From: Hypericibacter adhaerens
GTDB lineage: Bacteria > Pseudomonadota > Alphaproteobacteria > Dongiales > Dongiaceae
NCBI RefSeq assembly: GCF_008728835.1
Contig: NZ_CP042582.1
Coordinates: 4,576,217 to 4,640,216 of the forward strand
DNA: 64,000 bases
Reading direction: 5' to 3'
In this document: one piece after another, positions 1 through 8,802 of the stretch
Numbering within the stretch: the stretch's first letter is position 1
Layout: each line of letters starts with the position of its first letter
Translations under genes and position numbers: made by a program
The notes under the pieces: model-generated
Seen by the model: the letters and a program-made list of their open reading frames with translations, nothing else
Database searches by the model: none
What the model was told of the DNA's origin: nothing

Positions 1-717
1 GTGGCGGCCGGCCGCCAGCACGCTCCATTGATAGTCGTCGCCGAAGAGCTTGTCGGCGATGCGGCGCATATGCATGAGGTTCTCGGGATCGGCGCCGATG
101 CCGCCGAGGATGCCGAAGATCGTCTGCACGAAGAGCGGCGGCTTCACCAGCTTGCGGTCGAGGAAATGGGCCAGCGTGTAGAGATGGCCCACATCGTAGC
201 ATTCGAACTCGAAGCGCGTGCCGTGGCCCTCGCCCAGCTCCTTCAGCACATATTCGATATCCTTGAAGGTATTGCGGAAGATGAAGTCGCGGCTGTTCTC
301 GAGATGCTTCTGCTCCCACTCGTATTTGAAGCTCTTGTAGCGGTCGAGCATCGGGTAGAGGCCGAAATTCATCGAGCCCATGTTGAGCGAGGTCATCTCC
401 GGGCTGGCGCGCAAGGGGGCGGCCAGGCGCTCCTGCAGCGTCATGCCGTGGCCGCCGCCCGTGGTGATGTTCACCACCGCATCGGTGTTCTGCTTGATGC
501 GCGGCAGGAACTGCATGAAGACCTCGGGATCGGGCGTGGGCCGCCCGTCCTTGGGATCGCGCGCATGGAGATGGATGATCGAGGCACCCGCCTCCCAGGC
601 CGCGATCGATTCCTTCGCGATCTCGTCCGGGGTGATCGGCAGATGTTCCGACATGGTCGGCGTGTGGATCGATCCGGTCACCGCGCAGGTGATGATGACC
701 TTGCGTGCTTGTGCCAT
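1..717 (-). CDS. Beta-keto acid cleavage enzyme (BKACE, DUF849), 3' end outside window
   Basis: Only the first 239 codons lie in the window; the reading frame is open to the left edge. The N-terminus reads MAQARKVIITCAVTGSIHTP and carries the family's zinc-binding H-x-H (IIHLHARDP, His49 and His51), followed by a GGGHGMT loop. Characterised BKACE enzymes condense a 3-keto acid with acetyl-CoA, giving acetoacetate and a new acyl-CoA; one member acts on 3-dehydrocarnitine. The start is supported by AGGAG six bases upstream, inside the stop region of the preceding dehydrogenase, so the two are probably translated together. With that dehydrogenase the natural guess is hydroxy acid to keto acid to CoA ester. 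The substrate is inferred: carnitine and a sugar-derived acid are both possible. Confidence 0.9.
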   Translation of the reverse strand, partial: MAQARKVIITCAVTGSIHTPTMSEHLPITPDEIAKESIAAWEAGASIIHLHARDPKDGRPTPDPEVFMQFLPRIKQNTDAVVNITTGGGHGMTLQERLAAPLRASPEMTSLNMGSMNFGLYPMLDRYKSFKYEWEQKHLENSRDFIFRNTFKDIEYVLKELGEGHGTRFEFECYDVGHLYTLAHFLDRKLVKPPLFVQTIFGILGGIGADPENLMHMRRIADKLFGDDYQWSVLAAGRH

Positions 718-727
718 GGTTGGGCTC

Positions 728-1687
728 CTATTTCTTGATCTTGTGTGCGGCGTCGCGCTTGTGCGCGACCAGCGCCATCAGCCGGCGGTCGCGCCAGGCC
801 TGGCGTTCGTTCAGTCTCTCGCGCGGCAGGCCGGCCTTCATCTCCGTCTCCACCGCGGGCGAGGCCTCGGCCCAGGAGACGATATGCTGCTGGCTCGGCC
901 AGAGCCGCTGATAGATCCCCTCATAGCGGGCGATATAGTCGGCGACGCCGCCGGGCGCGTTCAGATCGATGGTCTCGAACGGCCCCATGAAGGCCCAACG
1001 CAGCCCCAGCCCGTCGCGGATGCCGATATCGATATCCTCAGGAGTGGCATAGCCCTCGGCCACCAGCCGGAAGGCCTCCTGCAGCAGCGCGCCCTGCATC
1101 CGGTTCATCACGAAGCCGTCGAGCTCGCGCTTCATGACGATCGGCGCCTGGCCGAGCTCGCGCATGAAGCTCGCGGTGCGCTCGACCGTCGCAGGCGCCG
1201 TCCAGGGGGCGGGAACCACCTCGACCGCCGGCACCAGATAGGGCGGGTTGATCGGATGCACCACGACGCAGCGGCGCCGGCCCTTGAGCTTTTCCGTGAA
1301 TTTCGAGGGCAGGATGGCCGAGGTCGAGCTGGCGAGGATCGTGTCGGGGCCGGCAAGCCCGTCCATCTCGGCCCAGATCGGGATCTTGGCCTCGAGCTTC
1401 TCGGGCGCGTTCTCCTGGACATGGGCGGCCCCCCGGAGCGCGGCCTCGAGGTTCTTCGTCACGCTCATCCGCCCGCGGATGGCCGAAGGACTCGCGCCGC
1501 GCAGCAGGCCGTTGGCGGCGAGGTCGTCGAGTACGCCGTCGACGAACCCCAGCGCCGCCTCGGCCGCGCCCGACAGAGGGTCATAGAGCGCCACCTCGGC
1601 CCCGCCCCGGGCGAAGGTGATGGCCCAGGCCCGGCCGATCAGGCCGGCGCCGATGACGGCGACTTTGGGAGGGGTCTGGGTGGTCAT
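728..1687 (-). CDS. 3-hydroxyacyl-CoA dehydrogenase-like NAD-dependent dehydrogenase (carnitine 3-dehydrogenase / L-gulonate 3-dehydrogenase type)
   Basis: The 319-residue protein starts with a Rossmann dinucleotide motif (VIGAGLIGRAWA, near residue 11) and has the catalytic-region signature HPINPPYLVPAVEVVP of the lambda-crystallin/carnitine dehydrogenase branch, followed by the C-terminal helical dimerisation domain. Length matches single-domain carnitine dehydrogenases (about 320). It should oxidise a 3-hydroxy acid to a 3-keto acid with NAD+. The next gene, ten bases downstream, is a BKACE, which uses 3-keto acids, so the two steps fit. Known carnitine operons pair these two families, but here the upstream genes encode a sugar-type importer and lactonases, so a sugar acid substrate is equally open. 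Confidence 0.85.
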   Translation of the reverse strand: MTTQTPPKVAVIGAGLIGRAWAITFARGGAEVALYDPLSGAAEAALGFVDGVLDDLAANGLLRGASPSAIRGRMSVTKNLEAALRGAAHVQENAPEKLEAKIPIWAEMDGLAGPDTILASSTSAILPSKFTEKLKGRRRCVVVHPINPPYLVPAVEVVPAPWTAPATVERTASFMRELGQAPIVMKRELDGFVMNRMQGALLQEAFRLVAEGYATPEDIDIGIRDGLGLRWAFMGPFETIDLNAPGGVADYIARYEGIYQRLWPSQQHIVSWAEASPAVETEMKAGLPRERLNERQAWRDRRLMALVAHKRDAAHKIKK

Positions 1688-1727
1688 GGCAAGATTCGCT
1701 TCATGGGAGCAGTCACCGCTTTTCCTT

Positions 1728-1869
1728 CACCTCCCCCCTTGAGGGGGAGGCTGGGGTGGGGGGTGGCCATAGTCTCCATGTGGGTGATGATCGCACGATA
1801 GGGGCTTCTTGCAGCATCGCGTCCTTCGATCACCCCCCACCCTAACCTCCTCCTCAAGGGGGGAGGGGA
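1728..1869. repeat. Long imperfect inverted repeat, CCCTCCCC-type intergenic element
   Basis: Arms at 1728-1766 and 1831-1869 are near reverse complements built from CACCTCCCCC, TTGAGGGGGAGG and GGGTGGGGGGTGG blocks. Each arm also contains its own short hairpin. It fills the gap between the SDR and the dehydrogenase. Similar elements occur at 31403, 32419 and 34995. It is probably a mobile intergenic palindrome that folds in RNA; an effect on expression of the genes downstream is inference. Confidence 0.75.
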
Positions 1870-1906
1870 TCAAGACGAAGGGCAGCGTCCGACGGACGTT
1901 CAATCC

Positions 1907-2695
1907 TCACAGCGCCTCGACGTTACCGCAGACGCTGAGCGACTGGCCGGAGATATTGCGCCCGGCGGGCGAGCAGAGGAAGAGCACCATGTTGGCGACG
2001 TCTTGCGGGCTCACCATGCGCCGGAGCGAGACCTTCCCCAGATATTCATTCTTCATCGCCTCGTAGCTGACGCCGGTGGCCTGGGCGCGGGCCGAGATCA
2101 CGCGCTCGATGCGCGGGCCCTCGACGATACCGGGCAGGATCGCATTGACGCGGATGCCGACCGGTCCCAGCTCCTTCGCCAGGCTCTCGGTGAATCCCAC
2201 GATCGCCCATTTGGTCGCGGCATAGGGCGTGCGGTAGGCGTAGCCGAACCGGCCCGCGACCGAGGACATGTTGATGATGGCGCCGTCCTGGGTCTTGCGC
2301 AGGGCCGGCACCGCGCGGCGGGCCGAATAGAACTGGCCGTTGAGATTGATGGCGATCGTCCGGTCCCACTCGGCAGGGTCGATATCCTCCACGCCGGCGG
2401 TCGGGCCCGCGATGCCGGCATTGTTCACCAGGACGTCGAGGCCGCCCATGGCGCCGAGAGCGGCGTCGAAGAATTTGTCCACCTGCTTCACATCGGCGAC
2501 GTCGGCCAAATGCGTCCCCACATCGGGCAGCGCCTTGCGGCAGGCGTCGAGCGCCTCCTGCGACACGTCGCAAACATGGACCTTGGCGCCATGCGCGCGC
2601 AGGGTTTCGGCCACCACCCGCCCGATGCCGCTGGCACCGGCCGTGATGACGACGCGCAGGCCGGGCTTGACGCCGGCAATGGTCGGTTCCGTCAT
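1907..2695 (-). CDS. Short-chain dehydrogenase/reductase
   Basis: A 262-residue classical SDR. It has a cofactor loop TAGASGIG (a variant of TGxxxGxG), the NNAG motif, an active-site Ser in NMSSVAGRFG and the YxxxK pair in YAATK. A ..GQSLSVCG C-terminus is usual for the family. It starts 12 bases after the double permease, so it belongs to the transporter operon. In this setting it most likely oxidises a hydroxyl of the imported sugar or of a derived acid, with the SMP-30 proteins opening a lactone. The exact substrate cannot be read from the sequence. The following 211 bases before the next gene hold the inverted repeat at 1728-1869. Confidence 0.88.
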   Translation of the reverse strand: MTEPTIAGVKPGLRVVITAGASGIGRVVAETLRAHGAKVHVCDVSQEALDACRKALPDVGTHLADVADVKQVDKFFDAALGAMGGLDVLVNNAGIAGPTAGVEDIDPAEWDRTIAINLNGQFYSARRAVPALRKTQDGAIINMSSVAGRFGYAYRTPYAATKWAIVGFTESLAKELGPVGIRVNAILPGIVEGPRIERVISARAQATGVSYEAMKNEYLGKVSLRRMVSPQDVANMVLFLCSPAGRNISGQSLSVCGNVEAL

Positions 2696-2707
2696 GATGT
2701 CACCCGT

Positions 2708-4783
2708 TCACGAGGTCCGTTCGCGCAGGGCCAGCACGGCGCCCAGCACGACCAGGCCGAAAATGATATCCCGCACCGCGTGCGGAAGCGTGGTGCCCGC
2801 CAGCAGCGTCAGGAGGGCGGTAAGCAATAGCACGCCGCCCAGCATCCCGGCATAGTGGCCGCGGCCGCCGGTGATGAGCGTGCCGCCCACCACCACCACG
2901 GCGATCGAGGGCAGCAGATACTCGTCGCCCATGCCGAGGCTGGCCTGGCCGCTGAAGCCGGTCAGCAGGATGCCGACGAGGGCGGCGCAGAAGCCGCTCA
3001 GGGCATAGACGCCGATGAGCGTGCCGCCGACGCCGACGCCGGAGAGCGTCGCCACCCGCGCGCTGTTGCCGATGGCATAGACGCGCCGGCCGAAGGCGGT
3101 GCGCCCCAGCAGCAGCAGGGCGAAGGCGACGAAGAGGATCACCAGCAGCACCACCGGCGTCACCCCGTGGATGGAACCGGTCATGAACCAGCGCAGCGTG
3201 GGCGAGGAGAAGCCGTCCGGCGTCCCGTTGCTGTAGACCAGCGCGAAGCCCTGCAGGATGCCGTTGGTGGCGAGCGTGATGACGATGGGCGGCAGCCCCA
3301 GCAGCACCACCCCCAGCCCGTTGAAGGCGCCGATCAGCGTGCCGATCACGAGCACGGCCGGGATCACCCAGAGTGCCGCCTCGTCGGAGCCGCGGATGAA
3401 GCCCGCGGCGATGATGCCGCAGAAGCCGATGATCCAGGGGATCGAGAGATCGAGGCCGCCGGTGAGGATGGTGGCGCCCTGCCCCAGCGCCAGGATCGCC
3501 AGGAAGGAGCCGAGCACGATCAGGGAGTCGTAGTATTTCCAGCTGAAGATCGTATGGCCGCCATAGACGAACTGCGTGACGATGACGACCAGGATCAGGC
3601 AGACATAGGCGGGCATGACGAAGCGCAGCAGCTCGGCATTGCGCCGGTACCAGGGAACCTTCTGGTATTCGGCCGCGGCGTGCGATTTCGCGGCCGCGCG
3701 CGGCGCCAGGGGCGGCGCGCTTCGCGATTTCGCCAGCTGCGAGGCGAGCGACCCTTCCTGGCGCGCCTTGAGATTGATACGGAGCTGGTAGAGATAGCGC
3801 GCGATCGGCGATTGCCGGTTGAGCGAACCCGCCAGCACGGCCAGCACCAGCACCACGCCCTCGGTCACCGAGGAGTAGTAGGCCGAGACGTTCAGCACCA
3901 GCAGGATGTTCACCATCAGCGTCAAGGTATAGGCACCGATGATCGAGCCGATGGCGCCGCCGCGCCCGCCGCCAAGCAAGGTGCCGCCCAGCACCACCGC
4001 CGTGAAGGTCTGCAGCAGCACGGGATTGCCGATCAGGGGATCGCCGCCGCCGGTCTGGGCGCTGATGAACATGCCGGCCGCGCCATAGAAGCCGCCGGCG
4101 ATGGTGTAGGTGAAGAACTTGACCCAACGGACGCGGATGCCGGCCGAGCGCGCCGCCTCCTCGTCGCTGCCCACGGCATAGAGACCGGTGCCGAACCGGG
4201 AATTCTTGATCAGGAACCAGACGGCGGCCGCGACCAGGAGCAGGACGATCGGCGCCGGCAGGATGCCGGTGATGGCGTCGCCGGTGAAGAAGGTCGAGAA
4301 GCCGGGCGCGATCATGCCGCCCGGCTTGTCGAGGATCAGCAGCGTGACGCCGCGCACCAGGAACATGGTCGAAAGGGTGACCACGATCGGCTGCAGCCGG
4401 GCGAAGGCGACGAAGAAGCCGTTGAAGGCGCCGACGGCAGCGCCCAGCCCGATGGCGACGGCGGCCATCAGAACCTGCGAGCCGACCGTGTCCTGCATCT
4501 GCGTCGCCAGCACGACATTGATCAGCGACACCACGGCGCCGGCCGAGAGGTCGAAGCCGCCGGAGAGGATCACGACGGTCTGCCCCATCGCCGCCAGCGC
4601 GAGGCTCGCGCTGCCGCTCGACATGAAGCTGACCTCGAAATAGCTGAAGGGACCCGGCGTGATCGCCATGATGAAGAAAAGCAGCGCCAGGAACACCGCG
4701 GTCACGATCAGGAGGCCACGGTGGCGCGCGAGCGAGACCGTCACGCGCGAGGCGCGGCCCCGGTTGATCGCCAGCGTCGCCAT
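2708..4783 (-). CDS. Fused double permease of a sugar ABC importer (two RbsC/BPD_transp_2 domains)
   Basis: The 691-residue membrane protein contains two complete permease domains of the ribose/xylose (CUT2) family. Domain one covers roughly residues 20-330, domain two roughly 390-690, joined by a basic, Ala-rich cytosolic linker. Each has the GGxDLS motif (GGFDLSAGA and GGLDLSIPW) and the GRGG or GRGH loop near the end that CUT2 permeases show. Most CUT2 permeases are single-domain and form dimers, so this is a covalent dimer. The start overlaps the ATPase stop by one base (TGATG), indicating translational coupling. Much longer upstream extension of the frame is only the shadow of the ATPase gene. 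Confidence 0.92.
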   Translation of the reverse strand: MATLAINRGRASRVTVSLARHRGLLIVTAVFLALLFFIMAITPGPFSYFEVSFMSSGSASLALAAMGQTVVILSGGFDLSAGAVVSLINVVLATQMQDTVGSQVLMAAVAIGLGAAVGAFNGFFVAFARLQPIVVTLSTMFLVRGVTLLILDKPGGMIAPGFSTFFTGDAITGILPAPIVLLLVAAAVWFLIKNSRFGTGLYAVGSDEEAARSAGIRVRWVKFFTYTIAGGFYGAAGMFISAQTGGGDPLIGNPVLLQTFTAVVLGGTLLGGGRGGAIGSIIGAYTLTLMVNILLVLNVSAYYSSVTEGVVLVLAVLAGSLNRQSPIARYLYQLRINLKARQEGSLASQLAKSRSAPPLAPRAAAKSHAAAEYQKVPWYRRNAELLRFVMPAYVCLILVVIVTQFVYGGHTIFSWKYYDSLIVLGSFLAILALGQGATILTGGLDLSIPWIIGFCGIIAAGFIRGSDEAALWVIPAVLVIGTLIGAFNGLGVVLLGLPPIVITLATNGILQGFALVYSNGTPDGFSSPTLRWFMTGSIHGVTPVVLLVILFVAFALLLLGRTAFGRRVYAIGNSARVATLSGVGVGGTLIGVYALSGFCAALVGILLTGFSGQASLGMGDEYLLPSIAVVVVGGTLITGGRGHYAGMLGGVLLLTALLTLLAGTTLPHAVRDIIFGLVVLGAVLALRERTS

Positions 4784-6372
4784 CAGTGCAGGCTCCCCGC
4801 CGCCACGGGCCGGGGGCCGGTATCGGCCTCCGCGGCAGCCCCCTGGCCGTTGCGCCCCTGCGCGTCGCCCAGGGCCGCACGCATGATCGCCTCCTCGGAG
4901 ATCTCGTCGCCGGCGAGCTCGCGCACCATGCGGCCGCCGTACATCACCAGCACCCGGTCGCAGAGATTGACCAGCTCGGCGATCTCGGTCGAGTAGAACA
5001 GCACGGCACCGCCCGCCTTGGCGAAATCTCGGATCAGCACATAGAGCTCGTGCTTGGTGCCGACATCGACGCCGCGCGTGGGGTCGTACATCAGCAACGT
5101 GCGGCTCTCCGCCAGGAGCCATTTGCCGATGGCGACCTTCTGCTGGTTGCCGCCGCTGAAGGCGGAGATGCGCGTGAAGAGGGCGCGCGGCTGGACCTGG
5201 ACGCGGTCGAGCACCTGCCCCACCGCCTCGCGCTCGGCCGCCGTGTCGATGAAGCCGAAGCGGGTGAAGCGGTCGATGATCGGCAGCGAGACGTTGCGCA
5301 AGCCGTCGAGCTTGAGGAACAGCGCCTCGGTCTTGCGGTCCTCCGGCACCAGGCTGATGCCGATATTCGCGCGCACCGCGTCCTTGGGCGAGACCAGCGA
5401 GAGCGGTCTGCCCTCGACCTCGATCCGGCCCGATTGCAGCCGGGCCATGCCGAAGCAGGCGAGGAAGAGCTCGAGCTGACCCATGCCCTGCAACCCGGCG
5501 ATGCCGAGCACCTCGCCCTTGGCCAGCACGAAGGAGCCGTCGGTGAGCCGGCTCGCCGTCTTGAGCCGATGGGCGGCGAGCGCCGGCACGGTCGAGACCT
5601 TCTGCGGCGCCTCGCGCGGCGGGAAGGTCGAGGCCAGCGACCGGCCGATGATCATGCGGATTACCTCGTCGTCGCTGATCTCGTCGACCTTCGAGGTGCC
5701 GATATCCTTGCCGTTGCGCAGGACCGTGAGGCTGTCGCAGAAGCGGCGCACCTCCGGCATGCGGTGCGAGATGAAGACGATGGTGGTGCCCTCGGCCTTG
5801 AGCCGGGCGATCAGATCGCCCAGCCAGTCGATGTCGCGGCCGGAAAGGGTCGAGGTCGGCTCGTCCAGGAGCAGGATGCGCGGCCGGCGCAGCACGGCCC
5901 GCGCGATCTCGATCTTCTGGCGCAGCGGCAGGTCGAGGTCGCGCACCTCGTCGCGCGGATCGATCGCGCCGAGGCCCAGCGATTCGAGATGGGACTTGAC
6001 CGTCTGCTCGGCAACGCGCCGGCGCACGGTGCCCCACCAGCCCATGGGCTCGTAGGGCAGCAGCATGTTCTGCGCGACGGTGAGGTCGCGCACCTGGGTC
6101 ATCTCCTGGAACGCGGTCTGCAAGCCCAGGCGATGGGCGTCGCGCGGGCTCGCCAGGCGGCAATCCTGGCCGAAGACCCTGATCTCGCCGGCATCGGGCT
6201 TCAGCAGCCCGCTCAGCATCTTGACCATGGTCGATTTGCCGGCGCCGTTCTCGCCCAGGAGCGCATGGACCGTTCCCGGCGCCACCTCGAAGCTGGCGTC
6301 GTCGAGCGCCACGGTGGCGCCGAAGGCCTTGCGCGCATTGCGGATGGCGATCGCGGGCTGGGTCGGATCCAT
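4783..6372 (-). CDS. Sugar ABC importer ATPase, two nucleotide-binding domains (RbsA/XylG type)
   Basis: A 529-residue protein with two NBDs. NBD1 has a full Walker A (GENGAGKST, about residue 40) and Walker B (ILLLDEPTS), but its signature region reads LDLPLRQKIEIARA instead of an LSxGQ-type motif. NBD2 has a degenerate Walker A (GLQGMGQLEL), as is usual in this family, and a good signature FSGGNQQKVAIGKW. Thus one composite ATP site (Walker A of NBD1 with signature of NBD2) looks active and the other is dead on both faces. It powers the adjoining fused permease. The chosen ATG has CGGAGAA about 12 bases upstream. Confidence 0.93.
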   Translation of the reverse strand: MDPTQPAIAIRNARKAFGATVALDDASFEVAPGTVHALLGENGAGKSTMVKMLSGLLKPDAGEIRVFGQDCRLASPRDAHRLGLQTAFQEMTQVRDLTVAQNMLLPYEPMGWWGTVRRRVAEQTVKSHLESLGLGAIDPRDEVRDLDLPLRQKIEIARAVLRRPRILLLDEPTSTLSGRDIDWLGDLIARLKAEGTTIVFISHRMPEVRRFCDSLTVLRNGKDIGTSKVDEISDDEVIRMIIGRSLASTFPPREAPQKVSTVPALAAHRLKTASRLTDGSFVLAKGEVLGIAGLQGMGQLELFLACFGMARLQSGRIEVEGRPLSLVSPKDAVRANIGISLVPEDRKTEALFLKLDGLRNVSLPIIDRFTRFGFIDTAAEREAVGQVLDRVQVQPRALFTRISAFSGGNQQKVAIGKWLLAESRTLLMYDPTRGVDVGTKHELYVLIRDFAKAGGAVLFYSTEIAELVNLCDRVLVMYGGRMVRELAGDEISEEAIMRAALGDAQGRNGQGAAAEADTGPRPVAAGSLH

Positions 6373-6412
6373 GGGCGGTCGGGTTCTCCGGTTCGGCTGA
6401 TCGAGGCGAAAT

Positions 6413-6447
6413 CCGGGACGGACGGGTCCGCGACCCGTCCGTCCCGG
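6413..6447 (-). terminator. Perfect 16-bp hairpin between binding-protein and ATPase genes
   Basis: CCGGGACGGACGGGTC and its exact complement are separated by three bases. No T-run follows in the minus direction, so it is more likely a 3'-end stabiliser or attenuator than a true terminator. Such a structure would let the binding protein be made in excess over the membrane parts, a common arrangement in importer operons. Confidence 0.75.
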
Positions 6448-6465
6448 CCTTGTCGTCTCAGGCGA

Positions 6466-7599
6466 TCAATTCTCCGACTGGCCGACGAGGGCGCCCTGCA
6501 GGCCGACCTCGGGGGTGTGTTCGGAGTAGATCGAGGCAAACCAGCCCGGATTCGGCACCAGCGAGGGCTGGAAGGCGTTGCAGCCCGCCTTCATCTCGTC
6601 CCAGGTGCCTTCCTTGCAGAGCTTGATCGTGTCGTTGGTCACGAGCGGCAGCGGCAGGACGGTCAGCTTCGGGATGTCCTTGCCTTCGAGCTTCTCGACC
6701 GCGAGCTTCAGCGCCAAGGCGCCCGAATAGGGCGGCGAGGCGTAGGAGATGCGCGGGGCGTTCATCGGCGTGTAGGTGGCGTTGGCACCTTCGACCTCGG
6801 TGCCGTTCGGCAGCATCTGGATGCGGCCGCCGTTCGAGCCTTCGCCGGCGCAAGGCTTCAGCTTGTCGGGGCTGATGCCGGCCTCGACCTGCATCGAGTT
6901 CGCCGTGTAGCAGCCGACCTGCAGCCAGAGTCCGTCGATCTTGTCCCAGCCGCGGGTGGCCAGGATCTTCGAGAGCTCGGTGCGGGCGACGGCCTGGCTC
7001 CACATGCCGACGGATTCGGCGACGATGTGGATGTCGGGATATTTCGCGAAGACCTCCTTCGCGGCCTGGGTGCGCTGCGTGTCGACCGAGGTGCCGGGCA
7101 CGCCGGTCAGGATCACGATGTCGCCCTTGCCGTTGAGCTTCTTCGCCAGCCACTCCGCGGTGACGCGGCCCGCCTCGAGCTGGTCGATATGGACATTGTA
7201 GGCGCAAGGCTCGGTGATCTCGGCGTCATAGGCGATGACGATGACGCCCTTGTCGCAGGCGCTCTTCACCACCTGGTTGAGAGCGGTCGGCGAGATCGGG
7301 AACACGACGATCGCCTGGGCGCCCGCCTGCACCATCGAGTTGATCTGCTGGATCTGGCGCTGGGCGTTGGGGCCCGCCACCTGGATCTGCAGGTCGACCT
7401 TGTCGGCCAGCGACTTGTGCGCCGCCATGGCCTTCACCATGTTGGCCGCCTCGGCCTGCCAGTCGTTGCCGATGAAGCTCATGCTCAGATAGATCTTGTA
7501 TTTGTCGGCGGCCGCATCGCCTGGATGGGACGCCAATCCGAGCCCGAGGGCCAGGGCGCCTGCCAGGCCCGTCAACGCTCGTCTGATCGAAATGCGCAT
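6466..7599 (-). CDS. Periplasmic sugar-binding protein of ABC importer (Peripla_BP_4 type)
   Basis: A 377-residue precursor with a Sec signal peptide (basic MRISIRRAL, hydrophobic LAGALALGLGLA, likely cut after GDAAA). The mature part has the ribose-binding-protein fold pattern: NDWQAEAANMVKAMAAH, the QQINSMVQAGAQAIVVFPIS segment, and a hinge Asp in IVIAYDAEI. GGGAGGAAAA just upstream fixes the ATG at 7599; the frame extends further but has no other good start. It is first in the transporter set and is followed by a strong hairpin. The ligand is not identifiable; a sugar or sugar-like polyol is expected from the family. Confidence 0.9.
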   Translation of the reverse strand: MRISIRRALTGLAGALALGLGLASHPGDAAADKYKIYLSMSFIGNDWQAEAANMVKAMAAHKSLADKVDLQIQVAGPNAQRQIQQINSMVQAGAQAIVVFPISPTALNQVVKSACDKGVIVIAYDAEITEPCAYNVHIDQLEAGRVTAEWLAKKLNGKGDIVILTGVPGTSVDTQRTQAAKEVFAKYPDIHIVAESVGMWSQAVARTELSKILATRGWDKIDGLWLQVGCYTANSMQVEAGISPDKLKPCAGEGSNGGRIQMLPNGTEVEGANATYTPMNAPRISYASPPYSGALALKLAVEKLEGKDIPKLTVLPLPLVTNDTIKLCKEGTWDEMKAGCNAFQPSLVPNPGWFASIYSEHTPEVGLQGALVGQSEN

Positions 7600-7635
7600 T
7601 GTTTTCCTCCCATTGGTTCTTCTTGCGATCGATTG

Positions 7636-7688
7636 GGGTAGCCTCTGGTCTGCGATAGCCAAGTCGTACCGATAGCAAAGCGGTAGCC
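7636..7688. promoter_or_regulatory. Four CGRTAGCC-like direct repeats upstream of the binding-protein gene
   Basis: Copies start at 7636 (GGGTAGCC), 7653 (CGATAGCC), 7670 (CGATAGCA) and 7681 (CGGTAGCC). The first three are exactly 17 bases apart, the last 11. They lie 37-89 bases upstream of the binding-protein start, where a promoter would sit. They may be regulator half-sites; I could not fix -35 and -10 boxes with confidence. Confidence 0.45.
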
Positions 7689-7719
7689 AACGCCGATCAC
7701 CGGACGGCCGCATCACCCC

Positions 7720-8781
7720 TCATGCGGACGACCGGAAGACGAGACGATAGGGCAGCAGCTCCTGGTGCTGCCGGATGCCGGGCTTCGCGTCCCATAGCCG
7801 CTGGAACACGCGCTGCGTCGCCGGACCGAACTGGTCGTAGGGCACATGCACGGTGCTGAGCCAGGGCGCCAGCCACTCGTTGAGCGGGTTGTCGTCGAAG
7901 CCGAACAGCGCGACGTCGGCCGGCACGCGCAGGTTCACCTCGCGGCAGCGCCGATGGACGCCATAGGCGATCAGGTCGTTGCCGCAGAAGATCGCGCGCG
8001 GCAAAGGCTGGCGGTCGAGCAGCTCGACCGCGGCCGAATAACCCGCCGACATGGTGAGCGCCGCCTCATGCACGCCGCGATCGTCGAGCCGAACGCCCGC
8101 GGCCGCGAGCCCGTCGCGGAAGCCCTCGAAGCGCTCGCGGCTGGCGGAGGAGCCGGAGGGCCCGTGGATGACCGCGCAGCGCTGATAGTTGCGCTCGACG
8201 AAATGCTGGCCGATCTCGCGGCCGGCGGCGTAGTTGTCGATGCCGACGAAGGGCCCGCCGCCCGCCATGGGCGGCTTGCGGTTGATGAAGACCAGCGGCG
8301 TGGCCGCCGCCACCAGCCGCTCGAGGCCCGGGCTCGGCACGGCGCCGAGGAGCGCGATGCCGCGGGCGAGATGGCCCTCCATCTCCTCGAGATAGGCATC
8401 CTGGACCGCGGGGTTCTCGGCGGTGTTGCAGAGGATCATCGCGGTCGAATCGGCCCTGAGCGCCGATTCGACCGAATGCGCGATCGCGGCATAGAAGGCG
8501 TTGGTGGTATCGGGGATCAGCATGCCGACGAGATGGCTCTCGAGCCGGCGCAGCGCGCGGCCCACCCGCGTCGGGCGGTAGCCCATCTCGGCGATGACCG
8601 AGCGGACCCGCTCGATGGTCTCGCCCGAGACCTTCTTGTCGATGCCGTTGAGGACGCGCGAGACGGTCGCGATCGAGACGCCGGCCTTCTCGGCCACATG
8701 CTCGATCGTGACCTTGCCGGAGGGGCGCGAGCCCCTTACGCCGCGGATCGGTCCGCCGTTCTGAGGACGTGGCATTGCCAT
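7720..8781 (-). CDS. LacI-family transcriptional regulator
   Basis: A 353-residue repressor. After a 21-residue basic tail the helix-turn-helix reads VTIEHVAEKAGVSIATVSRV followed by LNG and the hinge region (RPTRVGRALRR, about residues 70-80). The remaining 270 residues form a periplasmic-binding-protein-like effector domain (GMLIPDTTNAFYA, FGFDDNPLNEW). Its stop lies 120 bases upstream of the binding-protein gene and its start is 21 bases after the lactonase stop, so it sits inside the cluster it presumably controls. Sugar or sugar-acid induction is the usual mode. Candidate operators are the palindromes at 9889-9905 and 10963-10973. Confidence 0.92.
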   Translation of the reverse strand: MAMPRPQNGGPIRGVRGSRPSGKVTIEHVAEKAGVSIATVSRVLNGIDKKVSGETIERVRSVIAEMGYRPTRVGRALRRLESHLVGMLIPDTTNAFYAAIAHSVESALRADSTAMILCNTAENPAVQDAYLEEMEGHLARGIALLGAVPSPGLERLVAAATPLVFINRKPPMAGGGPFVGIDNYAAGREIGQHFVERNYQRCAVIHGPSGSSASRERFEGFRDGLAAAGVRLDDRGVHEAALTMSAGYSAAVELLDRQPLPRAIFCGNDLIAYGVHRRCREVNLRVPADVALFGFDDNPLNEWLAPWLSTVHVPYDQFGPATQRVFQRLWDAKPGIRQHQELLPYRLVFRSSA

Positions 8782-8802
8782 CCCCGCCTCGCCCGTTTCC
8801 CG

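Noticed and set aside
380-1801. Open frame of 473 codons on the plus strand
   Set aside because: Antisense to BKACE and the dehydrogenase, both of which carry convincing catalytic motifs.
2855-4996. Open frame of 713 codons on the plus strand
   Set aside because: Antisense to the fused double permease; extremely rich in His, Asp, Arg and Gln as expected from the complement of membrane-segment codons.
4786-7641. Open frame of 951 codons on the plus strand
   Set aside because: It is antisense to the sugar importer ATPase and binding-protein genes, has low-complexity Arg/Ala/Gly/Asp content and no family motif. GC-rich DNA gives such shadow frames.
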